Part shown: piece by piece, positions 58,701 through 63,679 of the stretch
Position numbering within the stretch: the stretch's first letter is position 1
Layout: every line of letters begins with the position of its first letter
Assembly (NCBI GenBank): GCA_020152595.1
Contig: JAIGNY010001690.1
Span: forward strand, 1,212,001-1,276,000
Direction of reading: 5' to 3'
DNA length: 64,000 nucleotides
DNA from: Chiridota heheva
Lineage: Eukaryota; Echinodermata; Holothuroidea; Apodida; Chiridotidae
Program-made: the position numbers and the translations under genes
The notes under the pieces: model-generated
What the model saw: the letters and a program-made list of their open reading frames with translations, nothing else
The model's database searches: none
Told to the model about the DNA's origin: nothing

Positions 58701-60189
58701 TGTTTACACAAATGATTATATATGTGAAGAGCATCATCTATAGTGAGGTGTAATGTGCATATTAATTAGGTTATTTGCATAACAGACTCATACAAAATAG
58801 TTAACCTGAGATAAAAACTTGGTACAGTGGTAGAGGGCATTGGTACTGTTCAGTTGAGCATGATTGGTGGGTTTATGTGTGCATACTAATTAGCTTATTT
58901 GCATAGCAATGAAAATATTTGTATATGTGGTATCTCTTGAATTAAAGTGGGTGTGGTGATTTTGCTTAAACAAATGATCATACAGTATGTGTGAAGAGCA
59001 TTGTTTACACTTATGGGTGAGGTATAGTGTGCATATTAATTAGGTTATTTGCATAGAAATAGACTTTGCTGCAAATTGTTTGACCTGAGATCAAAAATAT
59101 TTCTTCTTGAAAATATTTAATCTGAGATCAAAAACTAACTTCACATTTCTAGTTTTGTTATGATATTGACATGATATGAATCAAAATGTTTGTCTTACCA
59201 TGAATAAAAAAGCAAACAATCAGTTCCCAGCCTCCCGAAAAGTCACTTATTTTCTTCTGTGTATATTCAGCCCACTTCGATTCATGAATATATAATGAGC
59301 TGAAACATGCTGTTTTTCAAACTTGATTACAGCTTTGTTGCGACAAAAAACCTTTCCAATACATGAAATTTAGGCAGATAAAGGGTTGAAAATACTATCC
59401 ATTAACTTTTGAAGAATAATTCGAACAAAAAATAATGAAAATCGGAGGGATTTATAACGATTTCATATTTTAAAAAATGGTGGCAAAAATCGTGGTCACA
59501 ACCATATTTCCAGTCTTGGGCCCATACGATTTTTACATATGTGATAAAAAAATTCCTTTTCTATCTAAATCTATGAAAATAAACATGAAAATCAGAGGAA
59601 TCCGGTCAGGGGTTTGCAAGGTTTGAACCTATTTCCACTGACCATTATTCCCTCAACAACTTTGCTTGCTACCATTGAACTAAAGGTGTTATAGTATAAA
59701 GACTGCTAGCTTTTACATGTTTTCTGAGTTACTGCATAGATGAGGTAACCTTATTTTTTTTTTTGTCTTAAAATATCTTGGAAAAAAGATATTTTAAAGC
59801 TTGTAGTAAAATGTGAAAATTAACAAAGCAAATGAAAATGCAAGTGCATCTTTTAAAACTCAAGTGAATTGAAATCATCTGCCCCTGCTCTCCTATATAC
59901 TTCCCGCCCCTACTACCCTATATACTTCCCGCCCCTACTACCCTATATACTTACCTCCACTAGCCCATTCTCTATACTAGCTTTAAATAGTCAAGCATAC
60001 TGTTCTTCCAACAGTTCTTGTAAATAGTCTTCTACTATGTATGTGAAAATAGATTTGATCTTTAATTGAATCTTTCCTTCCCTTTGTTAACAGGAGCTGC
60101 TTTTGATGCAGTGTGTGAAAGACTTTGCCGCCAATGTGTATGAAGCTTTTAGCCAAGTATCTCCATTAAATGGTAACTCCAGACCGTAA
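15223..60189 (+). CDS. PEX3: PEX3, peroxisomal biogenesis factor 3 (whole gene, 11 coding exons)
   Basis: PEX3 is the peroxisomal membrane protein that docks PEX19 carrying newly made membrane proteins, and it is needed for peroxisome formation. I assembled 11 exons (15223-15310, 24601-24814, 25415-25458, 27656-27777, 35859-35925, 40323-40377, 41986-42080, 47569-47716, 50130-50249, 54910-55006, 60094-60189). Every intron is GT..AG, phases match at every junction, and the total is 1146 bp, giving 381 residues plus stop (human 373). Visible hallmarks are a basic N-terminus followed by one hydrophobic segment (about residues 21-36), the family block [11 protein letters not shown] (65-75), Trp109 in IELWTDLK matching human Trp104 of the PEX19-binding site, [22 protein letters not shown], and [11 protein letters not shown] near the C-terminus. 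The start is the ATG giving the usual short N-terminus. No frameshift or stop was found. Intron lengths are about 9.3, 0.6, 2.2, 8.1, 4.4, 1.6, 5.5, 2.4, 4.7 and 5.1 kb, swollen by repeats. Confidence 0.96.
15311..17034 (+). other. PEX3 intron 1, first part, nothing recognised
   Basis: Starts with the GTGAGT donor. AT-rich; no repeat or gene could be supported. Confidence 0.5.
17035..17350 (+). mobile_element. tRNA-derived SINE, second family, copy 1
   Basis: The head resembles a tRNA (GTAGCTCAGTTGGTAGATTG as A-box region, a decayed B-box near 17080). The body shares ATGCTGGAGGT near the head, then TACCTGGTT.TCTGA.CACTT and AAACCTGGTGT with 25656-25990. No tRNA fold survives. Confidence 0.7.
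17351..17989 (+). other. PEX3 intron 1, nothing recognised
   Basis: AT-rich with a short A-run near 17977. No feature supported. Confidence 0.45.
17990..19296 (-). mobile_element. Decayed CR1-like LINE in PEX3 intron 1 (minus strand)
   Basis: Read on the - strand the motifs appear in order: [20 protein letters not shown] (about 19265-19205), [42 protein letters not shown] (18750-18703), [38 protein letters not shown], and a C-terminal part with [11 protein letters not shown] ending at about 17990. It is broken by frameshifts. A ~37-bp direct duplication at about 18925-18998 (CCAAGCGCTCTTGTTTTCAA twice) is a later event. It lies antisense to PEX3. Confidence 0.87.
19297..20530. repeat. ~275-298-bp tandem satellite (about 4 units)
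   Basis: Anchors such as TTTTTGGTGATGATATCATG recur at about 19431, 19726, 20024 and 20298. Each unit carries CTGCAGACATGTCATA, GGGCTTGATGT and a TTAATGAGTGGGCGGGGCT-like stretch. Related units occur at 63690-64000. It starts exactly where the CR1-like LINE ends. Confidence 0.85.
20531..24600 (+). other. PEX3 intron 1, last part
   Basis: Three copies of a ~46-bp unit (CATACTGCTATGAAATCACA) with AT-dinucleotide spacers lie at about 21190-21315. Near-perfect hairpins occur at about 22118-22166 (arms CTGACCAT.TATA) and 23553-23574 (ACAAGGCTT/AAGCCTTGT). No gene was supported. Ends with the exon 2 acceptor. Confidence 0.5.
24601..24814 (+). CDS. PEX3: PEX3 exon 2 (rest of anchor, conserved [11 protein letters not shown] block)
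   Basis: The exon follows a TTTTTAG acceptor and completes the Gly codon from exon 1. It encodes [15 protein letters not shown], then the [20 protein letters not shown] block, which is the most conserved part of PEX3. It ends before a GTAATT donor at 24815 and leaves two bases. The exon 1-2 junction gives an unbroken hydrophobic segment, which supports exon 1 as its true partner despite the 9.3-kb intron. Confidence 0.96.
24845..25118. mobile_element. MITE-like inverted-repeat element in PEX3 intron 2
   Basis: The left end (ACAGATAGCACAATTATGTT, GGGCCAACGTTG) and the reverse complement of the right end (ACCCAGTTAGCACCCACCGT, TGGCCCAATGTTG) correspond. The interior has several more GTTGG.CCAAC segments on both strands. 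About 270 bp with no coding capacity. Confidence 0.6.
25415..25458 (+). CDS. PEX3: PEX3 exon 3 (PEX19-contact Trp)
   Basis: This short exon (44 bp) follows TTTCTTTACAG and is followed by GTAAGT. It encodes [14 protein letters not shown]. The Trp is residue 109 of the assembled protein and aligns with human PEX3 Trp104, known to contact the PEX19 helix. The phase fits both neighbours. Confidence 0.93.
25656..25990 (+). mobile_element. tRNA-derived SINE, second family, copy 2
   Basis: The head has GTGGCTCAAGTCGTTTGAGC and a good B-box, GGGTTTGAGCC, at 25703-25713. The body shares CTTCTCAAACAGAGTAAGGT and AAACCTGGTGTTC with 17035-17350. Lies in PEX3 intron 3 in sense orientation. Confidence 0.75.
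26230..26540. repeat. Dispersed repeat, uninterrupted copy
   Basis: This matches 34660-34780 and then 35585-35800: TAAAGGTGTCGCAAATCTTC, CAATGTAGTGAATACATCTG, GCACAATTACATGGGGGTC and CATACACTGTTGTTT are all found there with changes. The distant copy is split by about 800 bp. Confidence 0.7.
26640..27240 (+). pseudogene. Decayed inverted copy of the 13.85-14.39 kb block, in PEX3 intron 3
   Basis: This block matches the reverse complement of 13.85-14.39 kb. It includes the CATGTGACTTTGTTTACA segment, the short coding stretch ([19 protein letters not shown] ... [10 protein letters not shown]) and the sequence past the putative donor. The start ATG is lost (TTG at the matching place) and small in-frame insertions are present. 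Because sequence beyond the donor is copied too, it arose from DNA rather than from spliced RNA. Confidence 0.6.
27656..27777 (+). CDS. PEX3: PEX3 exon 4
   Basis: The exon follows TTTTTTGTTACAG and is followed by GTAAGA at 27778. It encodes [20 protein letters not shown] followed by [21 protein letters not shown], matching the human FTRSTVAVYS...LLRVQLNIIGGY stretch. It ends in phase 0. A 42-bp satellite begins only about 12-15 bp past its donor. Confidence 0.95.
27790..29324 (+). repeat. 42-bp satellite, block 1, in PEX3 intron 4
   Basis: The unit is 42 bp, containing AAGAAACACATAGATGCTGC and ATTAACTACCTTGCTGCAAC. Variants lacking the TAAG or carrying AAATAAATAG recur. A segment of about 620 bp is duplicated inside the block: the rare GATGCCGATTAAC variant is at about 28149 and again at 28769, with the same neighbours. 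The array begins ~12-15 bp past the exon 4 donor. Confidence 0.97.
29325..31195 (+). mobile_element. I-clade LINE, 5'-truncated, inserted in the 42-bp satellite
   Basis: The copy starts just after the catalytic DD (FTIFYSS), then [36 protein letters not shown] and YGNIVYCVA, up to a stop at 29968. Then an RNase H domain in shifted frames ([17 protein letters not shown] at about 30209, [27 protein letters not shown]), then [17 protein letters not shown]. The 3' end has GTGCCATTGCCCTCATCAAA and a CAAA-like tail. CCTTG of the satellite lies at both edges (29320-29324, 31196-31200), a likely target duplication. RNase H behind RT places it in the I group. Not functional. Confidence 0.88.
31196..31520 (+). 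repeat. 42-bp satellite, continuation of block 1
   Basis: The same 42-bp unit continues directly after the LINE, in phase with the broken unit, so the LINE entered an existing array. Confidence 0.95.
31521..33472 (+). other. PEX3 intron 4, between satellite blocks
   Basis: 32690-32830 resembles 12240-12400. G-rich short runs occur near 32350, 32445 and 32520. No gene supported. Confidence 0.45.
33473..34430 (+). repeat. 42-bp satellite, block 2
   Basis: About 22 more units of the same 42-bp satellite, mostly the AAGAAACACATAGATGCTGC form. It has sharp edges and is separated from block 1 by ~1.95 kb of other DNA. Confidence 0.96.
34650..35815. repeat. Dispersed repeat (as 26230-26540) split by ~800 bp of other sequence
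   Basis: 34660-34780 and 35585-35800 together match 26230-26540. The ~800 bp between (34781-35584) is absent from the other copy and is probably an insertion. I found no coding content in it and no convincing inverted ends. Confidence 0.55.
35859..35925 (+). CDS. PEX3: PEX3 exon 5
   Basis: The exon follows TTTTTAAACAG and is followed by GTAAGT at 35926. It encodes [20 protein letters not shown] then TD and the first base of a Gly codon. It matches the QQQYLSSIQHLLGDG stretch of human PEX3 in position and phase. Confidence 0.9.
35926..37553 (+). other. PEX3 intron 5, first part, nothing recognised
   Basis: AT-rich with A-runs near 36020 and 36673. No repeat or gene could be supported. Confidence 0.45.
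37554..38530. mobile_element. Family A element, copy A5, with three tandem terminal units at each end
   Basis: The left side has three direct 99-bp units starting at 37554, 37653 and 37752 (TTAAAGGATTAGTT.AGGGGT). The right side has three inverted units ending at about 38332, 38431 and 38530 (AACTAATCCTTTAA), also 99 bp apart. The interior 37861-38225 matches other copies. TTAA lies at both outer edges (37554-37557, 38527-38530). No transposase is present, so it must have been moved by another element's enzyme. Confidence 0.85.
38655..40275 (-). mobile_element. RTE-clade LINE remnant in PEX3 intron 5 (minus strand)
   Basis: Read on the - strand: [10 protein letters not shown] and KYNKAAGLN (about 40240-40090), [83 protein letters not shown] (39392-39366), [14 protein letters not shown], and the C-terminal [20 protein letters not shown] with [20 protein letters not shown]. 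The FLGH and GRRxPGRPR end is typical of RTE. It is broken by several frameshifts, has no endonuclease, and ends about 50 bp before the exon 6 acceptor. Confidence 0.87.
40323..40377 (+). CDS. PEX3: PEX3 exon 6
   Basis: The exon follows a good polypyrimidine tract and TTTTCTACAG. It encodes [18 protein letters not shown] plus two bases of Arg, and is followed by GTGTGT at 40378. It aligns with the human GLTELITVIKQAVQKVL helix. An RTE LINE remnant ends about 50 bp upstream of this acceptor. Confidence 0.92.
40378..41114 (+). other. PEX3 intron 6, first part
   Basis: 40450-40560 carries a family C-like piece (AGAAACAAATTGGTAAGAAA). Nothing else was recognised. Confidence 0.4.
41115..41467 (+). 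mobile_element. Family B element, copy B2 (half, with minisatellite at its end)
   Basis: This is the reverse complement match of 7040-7400: TTTTATTAGTAAAATCTGCT, GAAACAACCAATTAACATTC, ATATCTCCTGAACGGAATAT and CCTGATTTTTGTACCAAATT all correspond. At the end the sequence runs into the 21-bp array. Confidence 0.7.
41468..41872 (+). repeat. 21-bp minisatellite in PEX3 intron 6 (about 19 units)
   Basis: The unit is TTACAAAACACCATGGGAAT plus A. The outer units vary most. As 21 is a multiple of 3, several frames stay open; they are not genes. It begins inside the end of family B copy B2. Confidence 0.95.
41986..42080 (+). CDS. PEX3: PEX3 exon 7
   Basis: The exon follows GAATTACAG and is followed by GTAAGT at 42081. 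It completes Arg and encodes [20 protein letters not shown] followed by [11 protein letters not shown]. It aligns with human [20 protein letters not shown]. Length 95 bp, phase consistent on both sides. Confidence 0.92.
42405..42597 (+). mobile_element. tRNA-Glu-like SINE, copy 2 (plus strand, intron 7)
   Basis: The head follows tRNA-Glu: CCATGGTGTAGTGGTTAGTG (A-box), CTCTCACCCGCACG and a B-box, GGGTTCATATC, at 42452-42462. Body and TATGCTATGCT tail are shared with the - strand copy at 4317-4500. The anticodon arm and acceptor stem do not pair fully, so it is not a working tRNA gene. Confidence 0.82.
42598..43480 (+). other. PEX3 intron 7, nothing recognised
   Basis: AT-rich non-coding sequence. 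No feature supported. Confidence 0.4.
43480..44025 (+). repeat. LINE 3'-tail-like pieces with poly-T run
   Basis: GACTGTCGCGGTGCCGTTAA (about 43498), GACTGTCACAGTTCCGTTAA (43547) and GACTGTCGTGGTACTGTTAA (43980), each followed by ATCAA(CA)AACC, resemble the 3' tails of the I-clade LINEs at 31160, 45150 and 63200. A T-run lies at 43673-43708. These look like very short LINE or SINE insertions. Confidence 0.5.
44130..45325. mobile_element. Family A element, copy A6, interrupted by an I-clade LINE
   Basis: There are three left terminal units (from about 44135, 44237 and 44355), the interior 44460-44728, the LINE 44729-45190, then the rest of the interior and one right unit ending ACTAATCCTTTAA at about 45318. 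The middle left unit has an A-run at 44287. It is non-autonomous. Confidence 0.8.
44729..45190 (+). mobile_element. I-clade LINE, 3' fragment with target duplication
   Basis: This starts at CTTAGAATTGGTCACACCCA ([17 protein letters not shown], then [20 protein letters not shown]), corresponding to the C-terminal zinc-knuckle-like part of the LINE at 29325-31195. It ends in the CAAA-type tail (AACAAACAAACAAAC). AGAACTTT stands directly before (44721-44728) and after (45191-45198), a clean 8-bp target duplication. Confidence 0.9.
45326..45847 (+). other. PEX3 intron 7, flank of the 39-bp array
   Basis: Around 45673-45697 TTGACCAATCAAACACTGGG is an inverted match of the last array unit at 46426-46446. 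No other feature. Confidence 0.4.
45848..46445 (+). repeat. 39-bp minisatellite in PEX3 intron 7 (about 15 units)
   Basis: The unit contains TTGATTGGTTGGGTAACAAA and GGGAAAATTCCTCCAGCAG. 39 is a multiple of 3, so a 180-codon frame and several shadows stay open; they are not genes. Each unit carries ATTGG, the reverse of CCAAT. Confidence 0.95.
46722..46849. mobile_element. 128-bp foldback element
   Basis: The arms are about 40 bp: TGTTTATATGCATATTTAAT at the left and the reverse complement TGTTTATATGCAAATTTAAT at the right, continuing through TGCACG..TCAAAG.ATTTTG. The loop contains CGGGACATTCTACTCAAGCC, a single unit related to the 16-bp minisatellite at 13517-13752. Confidence 0.85.
46870..47475. 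mobile_element. ~600-bp MITE with TTAA at both edges
   Basis: The inverted ends are about 45 bp: AGGAGACATAAAGTGTGATA at the left (46874) and its near reverse complement at the right, ending 47471. TTAA flanks both sides (46870-46873, 47472-47475). The interior has no coding capacity. TTAA targets are known for piggyBac-type elements, but the AGG...CCT termini differ from the usual CCC...GGG. Confidence 0.8.
47569..47716 (+). CDS. PEX3: PEX3 exon 8
   Basis: The exon follows TATGGTTTAG and encodes [20 protein letters not shown], a variable stretch, then [11 protein letters not shown], which matches human KLLNETRDMLE. It is followed by a weaker donor, GTTGGA, at 47717. It completes a Val codon started in exon 7 and leaves AG for a Ser codon in exon 9. 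The acceptor and donor are the least canonical of the gene, but reading frame and homology both require them. Confidence 0.85.
47717..48161 (+). other. PEX3 intron 8, first part, nothing recognised
   Basis: AT-rich; leads into the 20/21-bp array. Confidence 0.4.
48162..48861 (+). repeat. 20/21-bp minisatellite in PEX3 intron 8 (about 34 units)
   Basis: The unit is TATGGCAAGTTTGATTGGGG with an extra G in many copies. The mixture of 20- and 21-bp units shifts frame often. A 290-codon - strand frame through it is an artefact. Each unit contains ATTGG. Confidence 0.96.
49100..49570. mobile_element. Possible inverted-repeat element with internal duplication
   Basis: The left end (AGACTTGTATTGTGAGTAC) and the reverse complement of the right end (AAACTTGTAGTGTGAGTATA) correspond. 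GAGTACGAGTACAA motifs lie inside both arms. A ~70-bp segment (GCATAATTGATAATACTTAG) is duplicated at about 49252-49320 and 49368-49435. Confidence 0.55.
49590..50145 (+). repeat. 278-bp tandem duplication spanning the exon 9 acceptor
   Basis: 49590-49866 and 49868-50145 are about 90% alike and both end in TTGGTTT..TTTCTGTACAGC followed by AA(C/T)GATTTCTG. The second copy holds the real exon 9 acceptor. The first holds a decoy acceptor (AG at 49850-49851) and 12-14 bp of exon 9, but the frame soon meets a stop and no donor follows. Confidence 0.93.
50130..50249 (+). CDS. PEX3: PEX3 exon 9
   Basis: The exon follows TTTCTGTACAG and is followed by GTGAGA at 50250. It encodes (S)[20 protein letters not shown] followed by NMTHFFRP, matching human [27 protein letters not shown]. 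The intron end and the first ~14 bp of this exon are duplicated 278 bp upstream (see the 49590-50145 entry). Confidence 0.95.
50250..50545 (+). other. PEX3 intron 9, start, nothing recognised
   Basis: AT-rich intron sequence from the GTGAGA donor to the 28-bp array. Confidence 0.4.
50546..50836 (+). repeat. 28-bp minisatellite in PEX3 intron 9 (about 9 units)
   Basis: The unit is 28 bp with TAGCTAGCTGTAGACATAAT and GCTAAAAA. Middle units are uniform; the right half is irregular. Confidence 0.92.
51527..51605 (-). mobile_element. tRNA-like sequence (SINE head or tRNA pseudogene), minus strand
   Basis: On the - strand a perfect B-box, GGTTCGAGTCT (51543-51553), is preceded by GTGGTGCAGAGGAAATG (A-box-like) and CTCGGCTAGCACGCTCGAG. 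The arms pair only partly, and no CCA or terminator context was seen. Probably a SINE head. Confidence 0.5.
51606..53460 (+). other. PEX3 intron 9, middle
   Basis: 52155-52195 (ATCGCCACGTGGTAGAGTAA) resembles one end of the ~105-bp MITEs at 57.5-57.8 kb. T-runs lie near 52868 and 52935. No gene supported. Confidence 0.4.
53461..54230 (+). repeat. 41-bp minisatellite in PEX3 intron 9 (about 19 units)
   Basis: The unit contains GGGGTACAGTCATTGGGTTA and AATGAGTAACTTTTAGTCTGA. Units alternate between TTTTAGTCTGA and TTTCAGTGTGA forms, which suggests a two-unit (82-bp) higher period in the middle. Confidence 0.95.
54231..54909 (+). other. PEX3 intron 9, end, nothing recognised
   Basis: AT-rich intron sequence up to the exon 10 acceptor. 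Confidence 0.4.
54910..55006 (+). CDS. PEX3: PEX3 exon 10
   Basis: The exon follows TTTTATTACAG and is followed by GTCAGT at 55007. It encodes [20 protein letters not shown] followed by [12 protein letters not shown], matching human [28 protein letters not shown]. It ends in phase 0. Confidence 0.95.
55035..55720 (+). repeat. Diverged ~170-210-bp tandem repeat in PEX3 intron 10
   Basis: CCATTATTTCATC recurs at about 55085, 55257 and 55467, each followed by GATGAGAGAAAAAA-like and AAAGTAACTT stretches. A weaker fourth unit follows near 55620. It starts about 30-50 bp past the exon 10 donor. Confidence 0.7.
56176..57150. mobile_element. Family A element, copy A7, with a minisatellite at its right terminal repeat
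   Basis: The left unit starts TTTAAGGATTAGTTCAGTGG (56177). The interior 56290-56570 matches the family (ATGTCAGGAAATCTTTAAAA, CTACATCAGTCATTTCTACA). The right unit runs through CACCATGTTGTTCCTATAAA to TTTCTTGACCAC at about 56695-56702, where the 13-bp array starts. Confidence 0.75.
56695..57147. repeat. 13-bp minisatellite in PEX3 intron 10 (about 35 units)
   Basis: The main unit is CTTGACCACCGGT, with CTTATCTTGACCACC and TTGGCCACCGGT variants. A mixed segment of about 75 bp (CCACCTTATCTTGACCACCA ...) occurs at about 56806-56885 and again at 57066-57135, so the array has a higher-order copy. Confidence 0.95.
57215..57460 (+). repeat. Dispersed repeat, family C copy
   Basis: This matches 6235-6480 (AAACAAATTGGTAAACAAAC, GTGTGATGTCATAATTGC). 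A further piece lies inverted at 57860-58005, with two short MITEs between them. Confidence 0.55.
57460..57560. mobile_element. ~100-bp MITE, copy 1
   Basis: The left end TTTACTCTACCAGCACTTTC and right end GCTGCGTGGTAGAGTAAGGG are partly inverted (ACTCTACCA / TGGTAGAGT). The sequence is nearly repeated at 57698-57802. Confidence 0.75.
57698..57802. mobile_element. ~105-bp MITE, copy 2
   Basis: It begins AACCCTTACTCTACCAGCAC and ends GTGGTAGAGTAAGGGTT, giving a 16-bp inverted end. It is a direct copy of 57460-57560, 138 bp apart. The two copies could represent one composite insertion. Confidence 0.78.
58007..59110 (+). repeat. ~140/280-bp tandem repeat in PEX3 intron 10
   Basis: Versions of CATACTAATTAGCTTATTTG and CATATTAATTAGGTTATTTG alternate at about 58170, 58331, 58472, 58619, 58756, 58888 and 59028. 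The unit is thus ~280 bp with two related halves. The start has a small foldback (AGCTCGACTATTCG ... GTAGAGCT). Confidence 0.85.
59111..60093 (+). other. PEX3 intron 10, last part
   Basis: Apart from the tRNA-like piece, there are three copies of a ~27-bp unit (CCCTATATACTTCCCGCCCC) at about 59882-59955. Nothing else was recognised. Confidence 0.45.
59600..59690 (-). mobile_element. tRNA-like sequence (SINE head or tRNA pseudogene), minus strand
   Basis: On the - strand: TTTAGTTCAATGGTAGCAAG (A-box, 59683-59664) and a B-box, GGTTCAAACC, at 59621-59630. Stem pairing is poor. Probably a decayed SINE head in intron 10. Confidence 0.5.
60094..60189 (+). CDS. PEX3: PEX3 exon 11 (C-terminus and stop)
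   Basis: The exon follows TTTGTTAACAG and encodes [20 protein letters not shown], then [11 protein letters not shown] and TAA at 60187-60189. It matches the human [21 protein letters not shown]-terminus. The last ~11 residues are lineage-specific. Confidence 0.95.
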   Translation, partial: ELLLMQCVKDFAANVYEAFSQVSPLNGNSRP

Positions 60190-60465
60190 CACGGGTCATC
60201 TCACGATCATTGACACATCTTCCAAGAGAACTAATGTCAGTGGAATGGACATTCAAAAGAATGGCTGAATGATGCAGACTAACACAGCATTCACTGATCG
60301 ATGATGGGGATATACTGAAAGTAGGAGATAAAGATTGCTGAATGAAGTTGATTGTTCCTGGAGCATTAATTGATAACGAATCAAATATGTGATTGCAAGT
60401 CCTTATTGAAATGATAAAAATAGCAATTCTGGGATTCAATTTAGTTATGTAATGGACGCTGACAT
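60190..60465 (+). other. Probable PEX3 3' untranslated region
   Basis: This is ordinary AT-rich sequence directly after the PEX3 stop with no recognisable repeat. I saw no AATAAA between the stop and the LINE at about 60890. The first one outside a LINE that I noticed is at 63458. The transcript end is therefore undefined. Confidence 0.4.
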
Positions 60466-60673
<208 letters not shown>

Positions 60674-60884
60674 CTGAGGCAATAACTTTTACAACACCAA
60701 ATATAAATCATTAAGATGCTTGATTATTCTAAACAGGGAGTTCATTCTGGGTATTGTGATGTTAGGGCATTGTAAGCAGGGGCGTAAATACACAGGGGTC
60801 AATTTTTGAGACTTGTTGGTAAAATTTGAGATTAGTCGGTAAATTTGGTATCAGGTCGGTAAAGATATTTATTTTGATTAATAA

Positions 60885-63237
60885 CTCTTTTAGATCGTTA
60901 ACCACCTCGCTGCCTCTTTCAGCAACATCTCGTCCTTGGCCAACTACCCCAATGCTTTCAAAGCCAAAAAAGCTCACGATGCAACCCAGAGTATCACCTT
61001 TCCCTCCGACAACACCAAGAGCTATAACACCCTCTCACCCTATCTGAATTAAATCAAGCCATCCATGATGCTGGCTGCACCTCCAGGGCCCAGATAACAT
61101 TCCCTACCAATTTCTGAAACACCTCTTTAACAAGGCCATCACTACTCTACTCACCATCCTGAACCACATCTGGTCCTCACACTCCTTTCTCCCTATCTGG
61201 AGGACAGCTATTGTCACCCCTGTCCCCAAACCAGGAAATGACAGTACTGATCCCTCCAGCTATCACCCCATCTCCCTAACCTGCTGTCTCTGTAAAATTA
61301 TGAAAAGGATCATTAACCAGAGACTAAACTGGTTCCTTGAGACCAAAGACCAAAAGAATTTGCTCCCCTCACCAAAGCGGCTTCGGAAATGTTGCAATAC
61401 CTTGGACCAGTTATTTACACTCAACATCGCTATCTGGGAATCCTTTGCAAAAAAGGAACACTTCATTGCCATTTTTCCCGACCTCGAGAAAGCTTTTGAC
61501 ACTACTTGGAAATATGGCATTATCTGCAAACTTCACACCATCGGCCTAAGAGGCCACCTCCCCACCTTTATTTAAAACTTCCTCTCACCCAGGCAGTTCC
61601 AAGTTCGTATTGGTCACACCCTCTCCAAGCCCTATCCCCAAGAAGAGGGCGTCCCCAAGGCAGCATTCTCTCTCCCACTCTCTTCAACCTCAGTATTAAC
61701 AACATAGCAGACAACCTTGGCCCAACATCAACATCAAACATGCCCTGCAAGCCTGGTGCAACAACAATGGTTTAAATTCTTGAAAGACAAGTGGATGACT
61801 TTACCATCTTCTACATCCTCTGAACCCAAGCTTTACTGTTGTCTATGGCAAAAATAGGCTCACAACTCTTTCAATTCAAAATCCAAAGCCTTCATGTTGA
61901 AGCCAACAAACCCCTTCCTGGCTGCAGCGCATTCACCAATACCCAGAACCCTGTTTACAACCTCATTAGGTGCCTCAATTTAATTCTATCCCCCTCCCTT
62001 TAGCTTACGCATCAAATCAGACCTTCTCCATCTTGGCATCGATCCCACCATTCTCAGCACTTTCTTCTGGCCCACTTTTCCTCCCTGAACCACCCCTTTT
62101 CTACTATCCACCTGGACCTCTCCACTTATCACAAAAACCAAACCCACCCTAACCTCTTCATCAACCTCCACAACCAAATAAAAGACCAACTCTCAAACTA
62201 TACCTCCATCTATACTGATGGCTCCAACGAAGGCGACAAGACAGCTGCTGCTGCCGTCATCCAAGACATCACCCTCAGTAGCAGGCTTCCCGACTACTCA
62301 ATCATCTTCTCGGCCGAGGCTAAGGCCATCCTCCTCGCCCTCAACGTTATTGAATACTCTCCACTCAGCCACTTTGCCATCTTCTACAACTCCATGGCTG
62401 TCCTTACTTCATTACTCAATGTTAAATGGGATAACCCCACATCTCACCTCATCCTCCATAAATTCCTTTTGCCCCCCCCCCCCCTCCTCCCCCATCCTTT
62501 CGTAGGAAACATATTCTTTTCTTCTGGATACCCAGCCATGTTGGCATCCCTGGCAATGACAGGGCTGATGCAGCTGCTAAGCTTGCCTTCACCCTTTCCC
62601 CTACCCCTTTTCCCAAAACCATCTCTGACATCAAACCGCTTATCACTTCCCTTGTTCGTGGCTGCTGGCAAACCTTATGGGACTCTCAAATTGATAACAA
62701 ACTCCACATCATCCAGCCCACCATTCCGATCAAACACACCATTCACAACCTATCCCGTGTCGACAACGTCCACATTTCCCGCCTTAGAATAGGTCACACT
62801 CAACTCACTCACTCCCACCTCCTTATTGGCTCCCCCCTCCTCCACCCCTCTGCAACAATTGCCATTGCACCCTCACAGTCCATCACATTCTCCTTGCTTG
62901 TCCCCTATACCACCTTCCCAGAGCTTCGCTTGCTCCCCACAACTCAATAGCGGAGCTCTTCCAGAAAAAACTTGTTGGATAAAATGATCTCCTTTCTTCA
63001 TCATGCTTCCCTCTACAACCATATTTAGTCCTCCTTCCCCACCCCCTCTCTCTTTACATTAGTTTTTCACCCATACACGTCCTCTCTTGATCCCAGCTTT
63101 CTGGCTTTTAGTTCTAGTGTTTTTCTGAATCTCCCCTTTTTACTCTCCTTCCTGCCTCTGGAATGATCTAACCTTTCAGGCACAATTTGACCTTTGCTGT
63201 TGTGGTGCCGCTAAACTCTCATCAAACAAACAAACTC
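60885..63237 (+). mobile_element. I-clade LINE, longer decayed copy
   Basis: RT pieces in order: FKAKKAHDATQSITF region (60955), GPDNIPYQFLKHLFNKAITT (61086), WRTAIVTPVPKPGND (61200), SSYHPISLTC (61257), FPDLEKAFDTTW (61480), a frame-shifted EEGVPKAAF region (61640), and a VDDFTIFY remnant near 61793. An internal deletion follows, then RNase H ([18 protein letters not shown] at about 62211; [20 protein letters not shown]), then [19 protein letters not shown] and the CATCAAACAAACAAA tail at about 63220-63235. Same family as 29325-31195 and 44729-45190. Confidence 0.87.
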
Positions 63238-63679
63238 TTTTACAAGGAGGCAGTTTTTTTTCTTCTTTGAATGGGATGCTAATTTGAAGTTGTTGGGAAA
63301 TCTTATACTTAAACCCCTCCCCCAGTCAAAATGGCCTACTGATGCCACTGGTTGTAACGCTAGTTGGTTGTAATTGCTTGTTAAAAGACAAGTAGAGGTG
63401 AGGGCATTTTTTGGTGAAGCTTTTAAATATTCATTGACCTGTGTTGCCTCCTGAAGCAATAAAATGTTATTGTTTATGAATGTTAGATAACTACTTGGTG
63501 TAAATATGGGTGTTAGAGAAGATTTGTAGCCCTCTATGTGAGTCGAAAAGCTATGCTGAATATTTTAGAGTCTCTAGAAAATTGCGTCCTCACTTTTTGG
63601 TGTATTGCCCCATTAAGTTTTCAGTTTTTGGTTCCGATGCTAATAGCTTAAGGAACCTATGCAGTCATGCTGGCGTGTG
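63238..63679. other. Intergenic, nothing recognised
   Basis: AATAAA occurs at 63458. No gene or repeat supported. Confidence 0.4.
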
